A DNA stretch of 64,000 bases from Aquabacter sp040755535 (GCA_040755535.1 JBFMAV010000001.1:113782-177781), one strand, 5' to 3'; shown: positions 54,529-63,660, counted from the stretch's first letter. Notes: a model not told the origin generated them from the sequence alone. A program made the numbers and translations.

Positions 54529-55416
54529 TCACTCGATATTCTGAATCTGCTCGCGGAACTGATCCACCAGAAGCTTCAGGTCAAGTCCGATCTGGGTGAG
54601 GGCCACAGCATTGGACTTCGAGCACAGGGTATTGGCCTCGCGGTTGAACTCCTGGGCCAGGAAATCCAGCTTGCGCCCGACCGGCCCGCCGAAGTCGAGC
54701 AGGGCGTGGGCCGCCGCCACATGCGCCGTGAGACGGTCCAGTTCCTCGCGCACGTCGGCCTTCGCGGCCAGAAGCGCGGCTTCCTGGTGCAGGCGGTCCG
54801 GGTCGAGCGAGGTGGCGGTGCCCACCAAGGCGCGCACTTGGTCCTCCAGCCGCGCGCGGATCGCTTCGAGGCGGCGCTCCGGGAGGGCCTCGGCGGCGGA
54901 GATCAGACGCGACATTGCCTCAAGGCGGTCGCGCAGAACCGCCTTCAAGGCGAGCCCCTCAATAAGACGCATATCCACCAGATCCGCGAGCGCGGTCTCG
55001 AATCCGGCGGTTGCGGCGCGGGTGAGGGAGTCCACGTCTTCCGGCGACTGCTCGGCCTCCACCACGTCCACGATGCCCTTCACCGCAAGGAGTGAATCAA
55101 GCGTGGGCGGGAGAAGGCCGAACCGGTCTGCGGCGGCTCGGCCGGCAGCGACGAGGGCGTCCAGGGCAGGCGCGTTGAGGCTCACCGTCACTGAATCGCC
55201 TTCGCGGGCGTAGGAGAAGGTGGCTGAGACCGATCCGCGCGCGAGCGAGGCTCCCGCTGCCGCGCGGGCAGCCGCCTCCAGGGCGTCGAAGCCGGAGGGC
55301 ACGCGCAGCCGCAGGTCAAGCCCCTTGGCGTTGACCGAGCGGACCTCCCAACTCCAGCGCCAGGCGCCGACCGTTCCTTGGGCGCGGGCGAACCCGGTCA
55401 TGCTGGCGAGGGACAT
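54529..55416 (-). CDS. YicC-family endoribonuclease-like protein
   Basis: A 295-residue YicC-type protein. It starts MSLASMTGFARAQG and ends DLKLLVDQFREQIQNIE, both family signatures, with LDFLAQEFNREANTLCSKS in the C-terminal domain. E. coli YicC is an endoribonuclease acting on the small RNA RyhB. ATG 55416 marks the conserved N-terminus; the frame is open upstream into the mltG gap. It sits between mltG (26-bp gap) and gmk. Confidence 0.9.
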   Translation of the reverse strand: MSLASMTGFARAQGTVGAWRWSWEVRSVNAKGLDLRLRVPSGFDALEAAARAAAGASLARGSVSATFSYAREGDSVTVSLNAPALDALVAAGRAAADRFGLLPPTLDSLLAVKGIVDVVEAEQSPEDVDSLTRAATAGFETALADLVDMRLIEGLALKAVLRDRLEAMSRLISAAEALPERRLEAIRARLEDQVRALVGTATSLDPDRLHQEAALLAAKADVREELDRLTAHVAAAHALLDFGGPVGRKLDFLAQEFNREANTLCSKSNAVALTQIGLDLKLLVDQFREQIQNIE

Positions 55417-55442
55417 GGGCGTGCGGCGGCGCTGCCGCCTCC

Positions 55443-56717
55443 TCAGTTGGAGTTGGTGGACATGCCGGCGCCGGGTGCCGTCACGGGCGCGGCCGGTGTG
55501 GCGGCGGGCGGTTGCGCCGCCTTCTGGGCGGCCTCGATCTCGCGCCATTTTGCGACGTTGCGATTGTGCTGTTCCAGCGTCTTGGCGAAGGCGTGCCCGC
55601 CGGTTCCGTCGGCGACGAAATACAGATCGTCCGTCTTGGCGGGGTTTGCCACGGCGGCGAGCGCCTCCTTGCCCGGATTGCCGATGGGCCCCGGGGGAAG
55701 TCCGTCGATGGTGTAGGTGTTATAGGCCGTCGGGGTCGAGATGTCGGTGCGCGTGATCGGCCGTCCCAGCGCGCCCTTTCCGCCAACGATTCCATAGATG
55801 ATGGTCGGATCGGACTGGAGTTTCATTTTTTTGTTCAGGCGGTTGATGAACACCGCCGCGACCTTGGGCCGCTCGTCCGCCTTGCCGGTCTCGTCCTCCA
55901 CGATGGAGGCGAGGATCACCAGTTCCTGGGGCGACTTCAGCGGCAGCGAGGGATCGCGCTTGGCCCAGATGTCGCGCACCACCTTCTGCTGCTCGGCCGC
56001 CATGCGCTGGAGCACCTCCTCGCGGCGCATGCCCCGGGTGATGCGATAGGTCTCAGGCAGGAGCGTGCCTTCCTGTGGAACGCGCGGCGAGCCCGTCAGC
56101 AGGTCGTTGGAATTGAGGCGGTCCACGATCTGCTGGCTCGTCAGGCCCTCTGGAATCGTGACTTGGTGGACCACAACGCGGCCCTCCACCATGTCCTCCA
56201 GCACCTTGGAGAGCGGCACGGCGGGCGGGAAGCGATACTCGCCAGCATGAAGCTGCTCGCCCCGATGGGTGATCTGCTGGCTGGCCAGGAACAGGGCCCA
56301 GTTCCGCACCACGCCTTCGCGCTCCAGGATTTCGGCGATATCGCGCGCGCCGGATCCGCGGGGGATGAACACCAGCTTTTCGGTCTCAAGCGGGCCGGGG
56401 GCCGAATATTGCTGCTGCCCGTACCAGGCAAGCAGCCCCCCGCCCACGGCGAGAAACAGGAGAAAGGTGAAGATGGCGCTGCCGATCACCACCGCCGGGT
56501 GGCTCGCGCTGCGCGACGGGCGGCGCTTATTGGCCTTGGCCTGCGCCTTCTCCGCCTGCCTGCGCGCGCGGCGGGAAGGTTCCGCCGGGGGCCGAGTCGC
56601 CGCGGGCGCGGGCGCCTCGCTGGGGCGCGTGCTGTCCGCCTGGACCTCGGGCGCGGCATGGGCCGGCACCGGAGCCTCGGTCTGCGCGTTCTGGGCCTTG
56701 TCTTCGGGTGCGGCCAT
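55443..56717 (-). CDS. mltG: Endolytic murein transglycosylase MltG
   Basis: A 424-residue protein. A long Ala/Pro- and Lys/Arg-rich cytoplasmic tail (about 1-75) precedes one transmembrane helix (76-99). The periplasmic LysM-like and YceG catalytic domain follows, with Glu274 in LASIVEDETGKADERPKVAAVFINRL (positions about 269-294) and IDGLPPGPIGNPG near the C-terminus. MltG cuts nascent glycan strands and sets their length. It lies downstream of fabF, as in many Proteobacteria, with a 245-bp gap. Confidence 0.95.
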   Translation of the reverse strand: MAAPEDKAQNAQTEAPVPAHAAPEVQADSTRPSEAPAPAATRPPAEPSRRARRQAEKAQAKANKRRPSRSASHPAVVIGSAIFTFLLFLAVGGGLLAWYGQQQYSAPGPLETEKLVFIPRGSGARDIAEILEREGVVRNWALFLASQQITHRGEQLHAGEYRFPPAVPLSKVLEDMVEGRVVVHQVTIPEGLTSQQIVDRLNSNDLLTGSPRVPQEGTLLPETYRITRGMRREEVLQRMAAEQQKVVRDIWAKRDPSLPLKSPQELVILASIVEDETGKADERPKVAAVFINRLNKKMKLQSDPTIIYGIVGGKGALGRPITRTDISTPTAYNTYTIDGLPPGPIGNPGKEALAAVANPAKTDDLYFVADGTGGHAFAKTLEQHNRNVAKWREIEAAQKAAQPPAATPAAPVTAPGAGMSTNSN

Positions 56718-56962
56718 CAGGCTAATCCTCGCTCTCCCGGGGCGGTGCGTCCTCTTAACAGCTGAGAGAGCGATTCCCGATCCGGTCGTTTCGACCTCTT
56801 GGGTTTCATCCGACAGCCGACCGCGAACACTCGCGGCCCGACGCGCCCCGACCCGGGGCGTCCTGTTCTGTTCCCAGCGGTCCAGCGGGCCATGGGCCGC
56901 TACAGGGGATAAGGCTCAAATGGACGAAAATGGGACCGCCGCCGTGGCGAGGGCCCCTTTTC

Positions 56963-58225
56963 TCACTCCTGCGGGCGGGAGAACAGCAAGGATGCGTTGG
57001 TGCCGCCAAATCCGAAGGAATTGGAAAGCGCCACGTCGATCTTGCGCGCGCGGGGCGTGTGCGGCACCAGGTCGATGGGCGTCTCGACGGAGGGATTGTC
57101 GAGATTGAGGGTCGCCGGTGCCACCTGGTCGCGGATCGCGAGGATGGAGAAGATCGCCTCCACCGCGCCCGCCGCGCCGAGCAGATGCCCGATGGACGAC
57201 TTGGTGGACGACATGGAGACGCCGGCCGCCGCATTGCCGAGCAGGCGCTCCACCGCTTTCAGCTCGATCTCGTCGGCCATGGTGGAGGTGCCGTGGGCGT
57301 TGATATAATCCACATCGCTCGCGGTCAGCCCGGCCCGCTTGAGGGCGGCGCTCATGCAGCGATAGGCGCCGTCGCCGTCCGGCGAGGGCGCGGTGATGTG
57401 GAAGGCATCGCCCGACAGGCCATAGCCGATGAGTTCGGCATAGATCTTCGCGCCGCGCGCTTTGGCGTGCTTGTATTCTTCCAGCACCACCATGCCCGCG
57501 CCTTCGCCCATGACGAAGCCGTCGCGGTCGCGGTCATACGGGCGCGAGCCGCGTGCCGGCTCATCGTTGAAGGCCGTGCAGAGCGCCTTGCAGGAGGCAA
57601 AGCCAGCCAGCGCCAGGCGGTTGACCGGCGATTCGGTACCGCCCGCCAGCATCACGTCGGCGTCGCCGAGCGCGATCAGGCGACCGGCATCGCCGATGGC
57701 GTGCGCGCCCGTGGAGCAGGCGGTGACCACCGCATGGTTCGGCCCCTTGAGGCCGTGGGCGATGGAGACATAGCCGCCGGCGAGATTGATGAGGCGACCG
57801 GGAATGAAGAAGGGCGAAATGCGGCGCGGGCCGCGTTCCTTCAGGATCAGGGACGCTTCCGCAATTCCCTCGATGCCGCCGATGCCGGAGCCGATCAGGA
57901 CGCCGGTGGAAATCTGGTCCTCATAGGAGGTCGGATGCCAATTGGCGTCGTCCAGCGCCTGCTGCGCGGCAGCCATGGCGAAGACGATGAATTCATCGAC
58001 CTTGCGCTGCTCCTTGTGTTCCATCCAATCGTCGGGATTGTAGGTTCCATCGGAACCGTCTCCGCGCGGAATGGTGCAGGCGATCTTGCAGGGCAGGTCC
58101 GAAACGTCGAAGCGTTCGACGAACGATGCGCCGCTCTGACCGTCCAGCAGCCGCCGCCAGCTCGGCTCAACACCGCAGGCGAGCGGCGTCACCATGCCGA
58201 GGCCAGTGACGACAACACGTCTCAT
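56963..58225 (-). CDS. fabF: 3-oxoacyl-ACP synthase II
   Basis: A 420-residue ketoacyl synthase II, condensing malonyl-ACP with acyl-ACP in fatty-acid elongation. The catalytic triad appears as Cys170 in VVTACSTGAHAIG, the first His in NAHGTSTMADEIE and the second His in SSIGHLLGAAGAVEA. ATG 58225 (MRRVVVTGLG) is the family start. It follows acpP at 78 bp in the order fabD, fabG, acpP, fabF. Confidence 0.97.
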   Translation of the reverse strand: MRRVVVTGLGMVTPLACGVEPSWRRLLDGQSGASFVERFDVSDLPCKIACTIPRGDGSDGTYNPDDWMEHKEQRKVDEFIVFAMAAAQQALDDANWHPTSYEDQISTGVLIGSGIGGIEGIAEASLILKERGPRRISPFFIPGRLINLAGGYVSIAHGLKGPNHAVVTACSTGAHAIGDAGRLIALGDADVMLAGGTESPVNRLALAGFASCKALCTAFNDEPARGSRPYDRDRDGFVMGEGAGMVVLEEYKHAKARGAKIYAELIGYGLSGDAFHITAPSPDGDGAYRCMSAALKRAGLTASDVDYINAHGTSTMADEIELKAVERLLGNAAAGVSMSSTKSSIGHLLGAAGAVEAIFSILAIRDQVAPATLNLDNPSVETPIDLVPHTPRARKIDVALSNSFGFGGTNASLLFSRPQE

Positions 58226-58303
58226 GAGGGGAACTCCGGAACAATCAGACAGACGGCCGCGCACGCGAAAAGCGCCGCGACCGTCGAAAGCACTGGCTTG
58301 AAA

Positions 58304-58540
58304 TCAGGCCGCGTTCTTTTCCAGGAACTTGATCGCGTCGCCAACCGTCAGGATGGTCTCAGCGGCGTCGTCCGGGATCTCGGTGTTGAACGCTTCCTCG
58401 AAGGCCATCACGAGCTCGACGGTGTCGAGGCTGTCCGCGCCGAGATCGTCGATGAAGCTGGCATTTTCAGTGACCTTCGCGGGCTCGACGCCCAGATGCT
58501 CCGCGACGATCTTCTTCACCTGATCGGCGATGTCACTCAT
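58304..58540 (-). CDS. acpP: Acyl carrier protein
   Basis: A 78-residue acidic four-helix carrier. The phosphopantetheine attachment Ser37 sits in GADSLDTVELV. It carries acyl chains for the fab enzymes. ATG 58540 (MSDIADQVKK) is preceded by GAGGG and a well-formed promoter (58562-58590). It lies between fabG and fabF and is probably transcribed strongly on its own. Confidence 0.98.
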   Translation of the reverse strand: MSDIADQVKKIVAEHLGVEPAKVTENASFIDDLGADSLDTVELVMAFEEAFNTEIPDDAAETILTVGDAIKFLEKNAA

Positions 58541-58561
58541 CGATGCACCCTCATTATCTGA

Positions 58562-58590
58562 ATTATATCCTGCCGTGCGGCGGCTGTGAG
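58562..58590 (-). promoter_or_regulatory. acpP promoter
   Basis: On the minus strand a consensus -10 TATAAT (58567-58562) lies 17 bp from CTCACA (58590-58585), a 4/6 match to the -35 consensus. The start of transcription would fall about 15 nt before the acpP ATG. It is the best housekeeping promoter seen in the window. Confidence 0.7.
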
Positions 58591-58797
58591 ACGGCATAAA
58601 GCCTTTCACCCGCCGTGCCCAGCCCCATGCTCGCTTCCCGTCGGGCTGATCGAAGCACAGAAATCCTTACCCGAACGCGCGGTATTTGCTCGAACGGATC
58701 GGGGGTCGTTACCACACTTCCCCAGCCTATGCCAGCAAACCCCATCGCGGTCAAAAGGTCCAGCGGGCACAGGCCCGCAAAGCCTCAGATCCACGCC

Positions 58798-59535
58798 TCA
58801 GATCATGGCCATTCCGCCGTTGACGTGCAGCGTCTGCCCGGTCACGTAGCCGGCTTCGTCCGAGGCCAGATAGACGCAGGCGGACGCAATGTCGCCCGGC
58901 GTGCCGAGGCGGGCGGCGGGGACCGCCTTGAGGATGGTTTCGCGCTGCTTTTCGTTGAGCGCGTCTGTCATAGGGGTTGCGATGAAGCCGGGAGCGACGC
59001 AGTTCACCGTCACGCCCCGGCTCGCCACTTCCTGGGCCAGCGACTTGGTCATGCCGATCATGCCCGCCTTGGCGGCGGCATAATTGCCCTGGCCGGCATT
59101 GCCGGTCACCCCGACGATGGAGGTGATGGAAATGATGCGCCCCGCGCGACGGCGCATCATGGTGCGCACGGCGGCACGCGACAGGCGGAAGGCAGAGGTG
59201 AGATTGACCGCGATCACCTGATCCCAGGCCTCGTCGGTGAGGCGCATGAAGATATTGTCGCGGGTGATGCCCGCATTGTTCACCAGGATGTCCACCTGGC
59301 CCATGGCCGCCTCGGCATCCGGGACGAGCTTCTCCACCTCCTCGGCGACGCCGAGATTGCAGGGCAGAACGTGGACCCGCTCCGAAAGCTCGGCGGCCAG
59401 CGCGTCGAGGGCCTCCCTGCGGGTGCCAGAGAGGGTGACGGTCGCACCCTGGGCATGAAGCGCCTTGGCGATGGCGCCGCCGATGCCGCCCGTGGCGCCG
59501 GTGACGAGCGCGGTCTTGCCGCTGAGGTTGAACAT
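58798..59535 (-). CDS. fabG: 3-oxoacyl-ACP reductase
   Basis: A 245-residue short-chain dehydrogenase. It has NADP-binding TGATGGIGGAIAKAL, VNNAGITRDN, and the catalytic Ser139, Tyr152 and Lys156 (SITSIVGV, NYAAAKAGM). It reduces beta-ketoacyl-ACP in each elongation cycle. ATG 59535 is the family start; open sequence further upstream is in fabD. It lies 35 bp after fabD and 257 bp before acpP. Confidence 0.97.
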   Translation of the reverse strand: MFNLSGKTALVTGATGGIGGAIAKALHAQGATVTLSGTRREALDALAAELSERVHVLPCNLGVAEEVEKLVPDAEAAMGQVDILVNNAGITRDNIFMRLTDEAWDQVIAVNLTSAFRLSRAAVRTMMRRRAGRIISITSIVGVTGNAGQGNYAAAKAGMIGMTKSLAQEVASRGVTVNCVAPGFIATPMTDALNEKQRETILKAVPAARLGTPGDIASACVYLASDEAGYVTGQTLHVNGGMAMI

Positions 59536-59570
59536 GGAAGCTCCAGAAGCCGGAAGGAAAGAAGAGGGAC

Positions 59571-60527
59571 TCAGGCGGCGGGTGCCGCGCGAGCGGCGAT
59601 GAAGGCCGCCACATCCTCGGGCGTGCCCACCGCGCTGGCGGCGATCTGCTTGGCGATGCGGCGCGACAGTCCGGAGAGCACCTTGCCCGCGCCCACCTCC
59701 ACCGTGCGGTCCACGCCGGCCGAGGCCATGAACAGGACGCTTTCGCGCCAGCGCACCGTGCCGGTCACCTGCTCCACCAGGAGGCGGACGATCTCGGCCG
59801 GTTCGGTCACCGGGGCCGCCTTCACATTGGAGATAACCGGCACCACGGGCGCCTTCACGGCGGCCTTGGAGAGGGCTTCGGCCATGGCCTCGGCGGCCGG
59901 CGCCATCAGACGGCAATGGAAGGGCGCGGAGACCGGCAGCAGCACCGCCTTCATGGCGCCCTTGGCCTTGGCCAACTCGATGGCGCGCTCCACGGCGGCC
60001 TTGGTGCCGGAGACCACCACCTGTCCGTCGGCATTGTCGTTGGCGGCCTCGCACACCTCGCCCTGAGCGGCTTCCGCCGCGACCGCCGCGGCGTCCGCAT
60101 AAGTGAGGCCGAGCAAGGCGGCCATGGCGCCGGCTCCCACCGGAACCGCCGCCTGCATGGCCGCGCCGCGAATGCGTAGAAGCTTCGCCGCATCAGTGAC
60201 GCTGAGGGCGCCGGCGGCGGCGAGCGCGGAATATTCGCCAAGCGAATGGCCCGCCACGAAGGCCGCGTCGCGCGCCAGATCGAGCCCGGCTTCGCTCTCC
60301 AGCACACGCAAGGCGGCGAGCGAGACCGCCATCAAAGCGGGCTGGGCATTGGCGGTGAGCGTCAGCTCATCGGCCGGACCTTCCCACATGAGGGAGGAGA
60401 GCTTCTGCGACAGCGCCGCGTCCACCTCGGCGAACACCGCGCGCGCGGCGGGAAACGCCTCGGCGAGGGCCTTGCCCATGCCCACCTGCTGGCTGCCTTG
60501 TCCCGGAAAGATGAAGGCCGTGGTCAT
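59571..60527 (-). CDS. fabD: Malonyl-CoA:ACP transacylase
   Basis: A 318-residue transacylase that loads malonate on ACP. FIFPGQGSQQVGMG opens the family; the nucleophile is Ser95 in AGHSLGEYSALAA; and CEAANDNADGQVVVSG and LPVSAPFHCRLM (catalytic His) follow. First gene of the minus-strand fab cluster, divergent from rpsF. Confidence 0.97.
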   Translation of the reverse strand: MTTAFIFPGQGSQQVGMGKALAEAFPAARAVFAEVDAALSQKLSSLMWEGPADELTLTANAQPALMAVSLAALRVLESEAGLDLARDAAFVAGHSLGEYSALAAAGALSVTDAAKLLRIRGAAMQAAVPVGAGAMAALLGLTYADAAAVAAEAAQGEVCEAANDNADGQVVVSGTKAAVERAIELAKAKGAMKAVLLPVSAPFHCRLMAPAAEAMAEALSKAAVKAPVVPVISNVKAAPVTEPAEIVRLLVEQVTGTVRWRESVLFMASAGVDRTVEVGAGKVLSGLSRRIAKQIAASAVGTPEDVAAFIAARAAPAA

Positions 60528-60695
60528 GGGCGTGTCTCGCTTCTTGGTTCGGGCCTGAAATTTGGGGAGGGGAGAGACACCGCAACGGGCGGCGAGTCAA
60601 GGTTGCCTGAGATCCGAACGGGAAAAGGCGGTCGCCGCGCGCCGGCCCGCCTGCTGCTTTCGAAACTCGCGCTGCCCTTGAGGCACGCTGAAAAC

Positions 60696-60723
60696 TTGCA
60701 TCCGCGCCAGAACCTGCTATACG
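60696..60723 (+). promoter_or_regulatory. Possible rpsF operon promoter
   Basis: TTGCAT (60696-60701) and TATACG (60718-60723) are separated by 16 bp. Transcription from here would give a 5' leader of roughly 180 nt before rpsF. Confidence 0.45.
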
Positions 60724-60771
60724 CCCCGCTTCCGTTGCCCCGGCCGGGGGCTGAACGGACGGTCGGCTGTT

Positions 60772-60812
60772 GGCTCGCCTTCGGGCGTTCATCAACCGGT
60801 AGGGCGAGAGCC
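60772..60812 (+). ncRNA. Possible S6:S18-binding leader structure of rpsF
   Basis: A G+C stem with a 2-nt bulge (GGCTCGCC with GGCGAG and CC) closes a loop that exposes CAACCGG. S6:S18 autoregulatory leaders known upstream of rpsF-rpsR in many bacteria present a CCG trinucleotide next to such a helix. The match is by shape and location only. Confidence 0.35.
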
Positions 60813-60909
60813 CGTCGTCCCGTGTTCCCGCCTTCCGAGCAGACGCGCCTTTCCGAAGGCCGAAAGGGCTTGGCGCCGGGGGCGGATAAAACAGAAAGGC
60901 AGAGACGAC

Positions 60910-61347
60910 ATGGCTCTCTATGAGCACGTGTTCCTCGCGCGCCAGGACGTGACGGCGCAGCAGGTCGAGGAACTGACCACCCGCTTCAAGGGTGTGATCG
61001 AGGCGAACGGCGGTTCGGTCGGCAAGACCGAATATTGGGGCGTGAAGTCCCTGACCTATCGCATCAACAAGAACCGCAAGGCGCACTTCACGCTCATCAA
61101 CATCGACGCCCCCTCGGCGGCGGTTCAGGAGATGGAGCGCCAGATGCGTATTGACGAGGACGTTCTGCGCTTCCTCACCCTGCGCGTCGAAGAGCATGAG
61201 GATGGTCCTTCGGCCATGCTGCAGAAGCGCGATCGCGACGAGCGTGAGCGCGGCGAGCGCGGCTTCGGCGGAGATCGCGGCTTCGGCGGCGACCGTCCGC
61301 GTCGCCCGCGTGAGCGTGACGAGGCCCAGGGCGAGGAGATGGTGTGA
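60910..61347 (+). CDS. rpsF: 30S ribosomal protein S6
   Basis: A 145-residue S6. The core (about 1-95) starts MALYEHVFLARQDVTAQQVEEL and has YWGVKSLTYRINKNRKAHF, the S18/16S rRNA-binding face. A charged C-terminal tail follows with repeated GFGGDR and many Arg and Asp residues, longer than in E. coli but common in Alphaproteobacteria. The stop shares an A with the rpsR ATG (TGATG), giving coupled synthesis with its binding partner S18. Confidence 0.97.
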   Translation: MALYEHVFLARQDVTAQQVEELTTRFKGVIEANGGSVGKTEYWGVKSLTYRINKNRKAHFTLINIDAPSAAVQEMERQMRIDEDVLRFLTLRVEEHEDGPSAMLQKRDRDERERGERGFGGDRGFGGDRPRRPRERDEAQGEEMV

Positions 61348-61604
61348 TGGCGTTCGCTCAAGCTGGTGGTGGTGGCGGCCAGCGCCGTCCGTTCTTCCGT
61401 CGTCGCAAGACCTGCCCGTTCTCCGGCCCCAATGCGCCGAAGATCGACTACAAGGACGTGCGACTCCTGCAGCGCTACATTTCCGAGCGCGGCAAGATCG
61501 TTCCGAGCCGCATCACCGCGGTCTCGGCCAAGAAGCAGCGTGAACTGTCGGCCGCCATCAAGCGCGCCCGCTTCCTCGGCCTGCTGCCCTTCGTGATCCG
61601 CTGA
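61347..61604 (+). CDS. rpsR: 30S ribosomal protein S18
   Basis: An 85-residue S18. A Gly-rich start leads to RRPFFRRRKTCPFSG, then the conserved IDYKDVRLLQRYISERGKI and ITAVSAKKQRELSAAIKRAR. It binds S6 on the 30S platform. ATG 61347 is used; a GTG one codon earlier is possible but lies inside rpsF. Confidence 0.97.
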   Translation: MAFAQAGGGGGQRRPFFRRRKTCPFSGPNAPKIDYKDVRLLQRYISERGKIVPSRITAVSAKKQRELSAAIKRARFLGLLPFVIR

Positions 61605-61739
61605 TCGCGGACGAGGTTCGGAGCGCGCGGCAAAGTCCGTGCGCCCCTTTCGCGTTTCAAATGGCCATGCACGGGCGTGGCCGAGTTGGGGCCGGCATCA
61701 CGACCGGCCTCTAACCGCCCCGGCGGGACAGCGAGAGAC

Positions 61740-62702
61740 ATGGGACAGATTCTTCTTATCGGCCTGGCCGCCGGCGCGGCCTCTGCATTGCTCGTGGCGG
61801 GCGTCGCTGCGGGCACGGTATTGGCCGTTCCCCTGTTCTATCTCGCGCCTTTGCCAATCATGGTGGCGGGCCTCGCCTTCAGCCACTGGGCCGCACTGTT
61901 CGGCGTGCTGTTCGCGGCGGCCGGCCTCGGCGCGGTTTTCACCTCCACTTTTCTCTTCGCCTATCTCATCGGCATTGGCGGACCGGCCTGGGCCTTGGCC
62001 TATGCGGCCTTGCTGGCGCGGGATGAGCCAGCCGGGCGGGGCGGGCTGGTGTGGTTCTCCGTGTCCGGTCTTGTGCTGCTGGCGGCGGCGCTCGCGACCG
62101 TGAGCACGGTCACTGGCCTGCTGTCTGTTGCCAGCGATTACGATGCGTATCGCGCGGCGGTTTCGGCCGCGTTCGGTGCCTTCGTGGAGGTGCAGAAGGA
62201 GGCGGGTGGAGCAGGGCTCGCGCCGGAGGATGCGGCCAGCATGGCCGGTCTCGTGGCCGGCGTCCTGCCCGGCATGGCAGCCGCCCTGTCCATGGTCACG
62301 CAGCTCATCTGCCTCTACCTCGCGGCCCGGGCCGCGCGGCTCTCGGGTCGGCTTGCCCGGCCGTGGCCGCATCTTGCCGGTCTTCGGCTTCCGCCCGTCA
62401 CCAGCCTTGCCCTCGCCGTCATCGTTGCCGCCTCCGTTGCGCCCGGAATGATCGGGCTGGCGGCCTCGGCGGCCGGATCGGCGCTGGTGCTGGCGTTCGT
62501 CCTGGCGGGGTTCGCCGCCCTTCATGACCTGACCCGGGGCCGCACGGCGCGGCCCCTCATCCTGACCGCAGCCTGGGTCGCGACGCTCGCGCTCGGCTGG
62601 CCTGTGCTGGGTGTCGCGGTGTTCGGCCTGCTGGACACCATGTTCGACCTGCGCACCCGCCTCAGTACCGGCGGCGGCCCCCCGGCCGCCAACGATCGAT
62701 AA
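61740..62702 (+). CDS. DUF2232-family membrane protein
   Basis: A 320-residue protein with about eight transmembrane helices, Ala/Gly/Leu-rich, of the DUF2232 (YybS-like) group. It is typically found between rpsR and rplI in Alphaproteobacteria, as here. Function is unknown. ATG 61740 (MGQILLIGLAAG) begins the first helix. The soluble loop DYDAYRAAVSAAFGAFVEVQKEAGG lies near residues 130-155 (described by position). It is presumably co-transcribed with the ribosomal genes. Confidence 0.85.
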   Translation: MGQILLIGLAAGAASALLVAGVAAGTVLAVPLFYLAPLPIMVAGLAFSHWAALFGVLFAAAGLGAVFTSTFLFAYLIGIGGPAWALAYAALLARDEPAGRGGLVWFSVSGLVLLAAALATVSTVTGLLSVASDYDAYRAAVSAAFGAFVEVQKEAGGAGLAPEDAASMAGLVAGVLPGMAAALSMVTQLICLYLAARAARLSGRLARPWPHLAGLRLPPVTSLALAVIVAASVAPGMIGLAASAAGSALVLAFVLAGFAALHDLTRGRTARPLILTAAWVATLALGWPVLGVAVFGLLDTMFDLRTRLSTGGGPPAANDR

Positions 62703-62744
62703 TCCAAATCCGAACATCCAAGACACAGACTTAAGGAGACACAG

Positions 62745-63317
62745 ATGGACGTTATTCTTCTCGAGCGGATCGCCAAGCTCGGCCAGATGGGCGAAGTGGT
62801 GAGCGTGCGCGCGGGCTTTGCCCGCAACTTCCTGCTGACCCAGGGCAAGGCCCTGCGCGCCACCAAGGAAAACCGCGCCAAGTACGATCAGATGAAGGCC
62901 CAGCTCGAAGCCCGGAATCTGGAGCTGAAGAAGGAAGCCGATGCGGTCGGCGCGAAGCTCAATGGCGCGAGCGTGGTGGTGATCCGCCAGGCGGGCGAGA
63001 GCGGCCAGCTCTACGGCTCGGTCTCCACGCGCGACATCGCCGAGGCGCTCACCGCCGCCGGCTTCACGGTCGCCCGCCAGCAGATCGTCCTCAACCACCC
63101 CATCAAGACCATCGGCCTGCACACGCTGCCCGTGACCCTGCACCCTGAGGTCGAGGTCTCGGTGACCGTCAATGTGGCGCGCAGCGCCGAGGAAGCCGAG
63201 CGTCTCGCGCGCGGGGAGGACTTCCGCGCCCGTGACGACGAGGACGAGGATGAGGACGAGGTTGTGGCCGAGCAGGTCGTGGAAGTTCTCGCTGAGGAAG
63301 GCGAGGAGCAGGCCTGA
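62745..63317 (+). CDS. rplI: 50S ribosomal protein L9
   Basis: A 190-residue L9. The N-terminal rRNA-binding domain has MDVILLERIAKLGQMGEVVSV and NFLLTQGKALRAT, followed by the long central helix and the C-terminal domain ending HPEVEVSVTVNV. An extra very acidic tail (about 160-190, rich in Asp/Glu) makes it longer than the roughly 150-residue E. coli protein. AAGGAGAC lies upstream. A strong terminator follows. Confidence 0.97.
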   Translation: MDVILLERIAKLGQMGEVVSVRAGFARNFLLTQGKALRATKENRAKYDQMKAQLEARNLELKKEADAVGAKLNGASVVVIRQAGESGQLYGSVSTRDIAEALTAAGFTVARQQIVLNHPIKTIGLHTLPVTLHPEVEVSVTVNVARSAEEAERLARGEDFRARDDEDEDEDEVVAEQVVEVLAEEGEEQA

Positions 63318-63660
63318 TCTGGGCGCTGCGTCCAGTCTAGAGGTCGGCCTGACGTTCCGCCTCTCCATTTGGTGACTGCCTCGGGTGCCAGTGAGAGGCG
63401 CCGCAATACCTGACCATAAAGACAAATGCCCGGCTCTGGCCGGGCATTTGCTTTTTTCTGTCCCCGTCTTGCTGAAAGCCGCGGGCGATGATGAAATCAT
63501 TGCATCCCGGCAGATACCGGAACGGCAGCTGTTTGATCGGAAGATAATCCAACAAAGCATTCATCGCGGCGCGTCCACGGCAGGGCGGCGCGCGCGGGGG
63601 AGCCGGGGCAAGCGCGTCCCGGAAGTCCGAGGGGGATCAACTCCAGCATGGGGGCGGTCG
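63318..63660 (+). other. Intergenic region between rplI and the cfa-like gene
   Basis: 343 bp without a gene. It contains the rplI terminator at 63423-63457; the rest presumably carries the promoter of the following gene, for which no convincing -35/-10 pair was seen. Confidence 0.5.
63423..63457 (+). terminator. Rho-independent terminator after rplI
   Basis: A perfect 12-bp stem (CAAATGCCCGGC with GCCGGGCATTTG) and 4-nt loop are followed by CTTTTTT. It closes the rpsF-rpsR-DUF2232-rplI operon 106 bp after rplI. Confidence 0.93.

Larger units (their letters stand above)
60528..60909. other. Divergent region fabD / rpsF with long rpsF leader
   Basis: 382 bp without a gene. A promoter candidate for rpsF lies at 60696-60723. 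Downstream of it is a leader of about 180 nt containing a stem (60772-60779 with 60803-60812) that encloses an unpaired AACCG, and a second short hairpin near 60848-60868. The fabD promoter must be in the left part, where no clear boxes were found. Confidence 0.5.

Noticed and set aside
56932..56957. A possible imperfect terminator after fabF
   Set aside because: The stem needs a G-T pair and internal mismatches; the ATTTT tail is suggestive but not enough.
58763..58778. A 6-bp hairpin downstream of fabG
   Set aside because: The stem is short and the T-run lies several bases away; too weak to call a terminator.
58782..58804. A 10-bp direct repeat (GCCTCAGATC) spanning the fabG stop
   Set aside because: Short, only two copies, and within the range of chance duplication.
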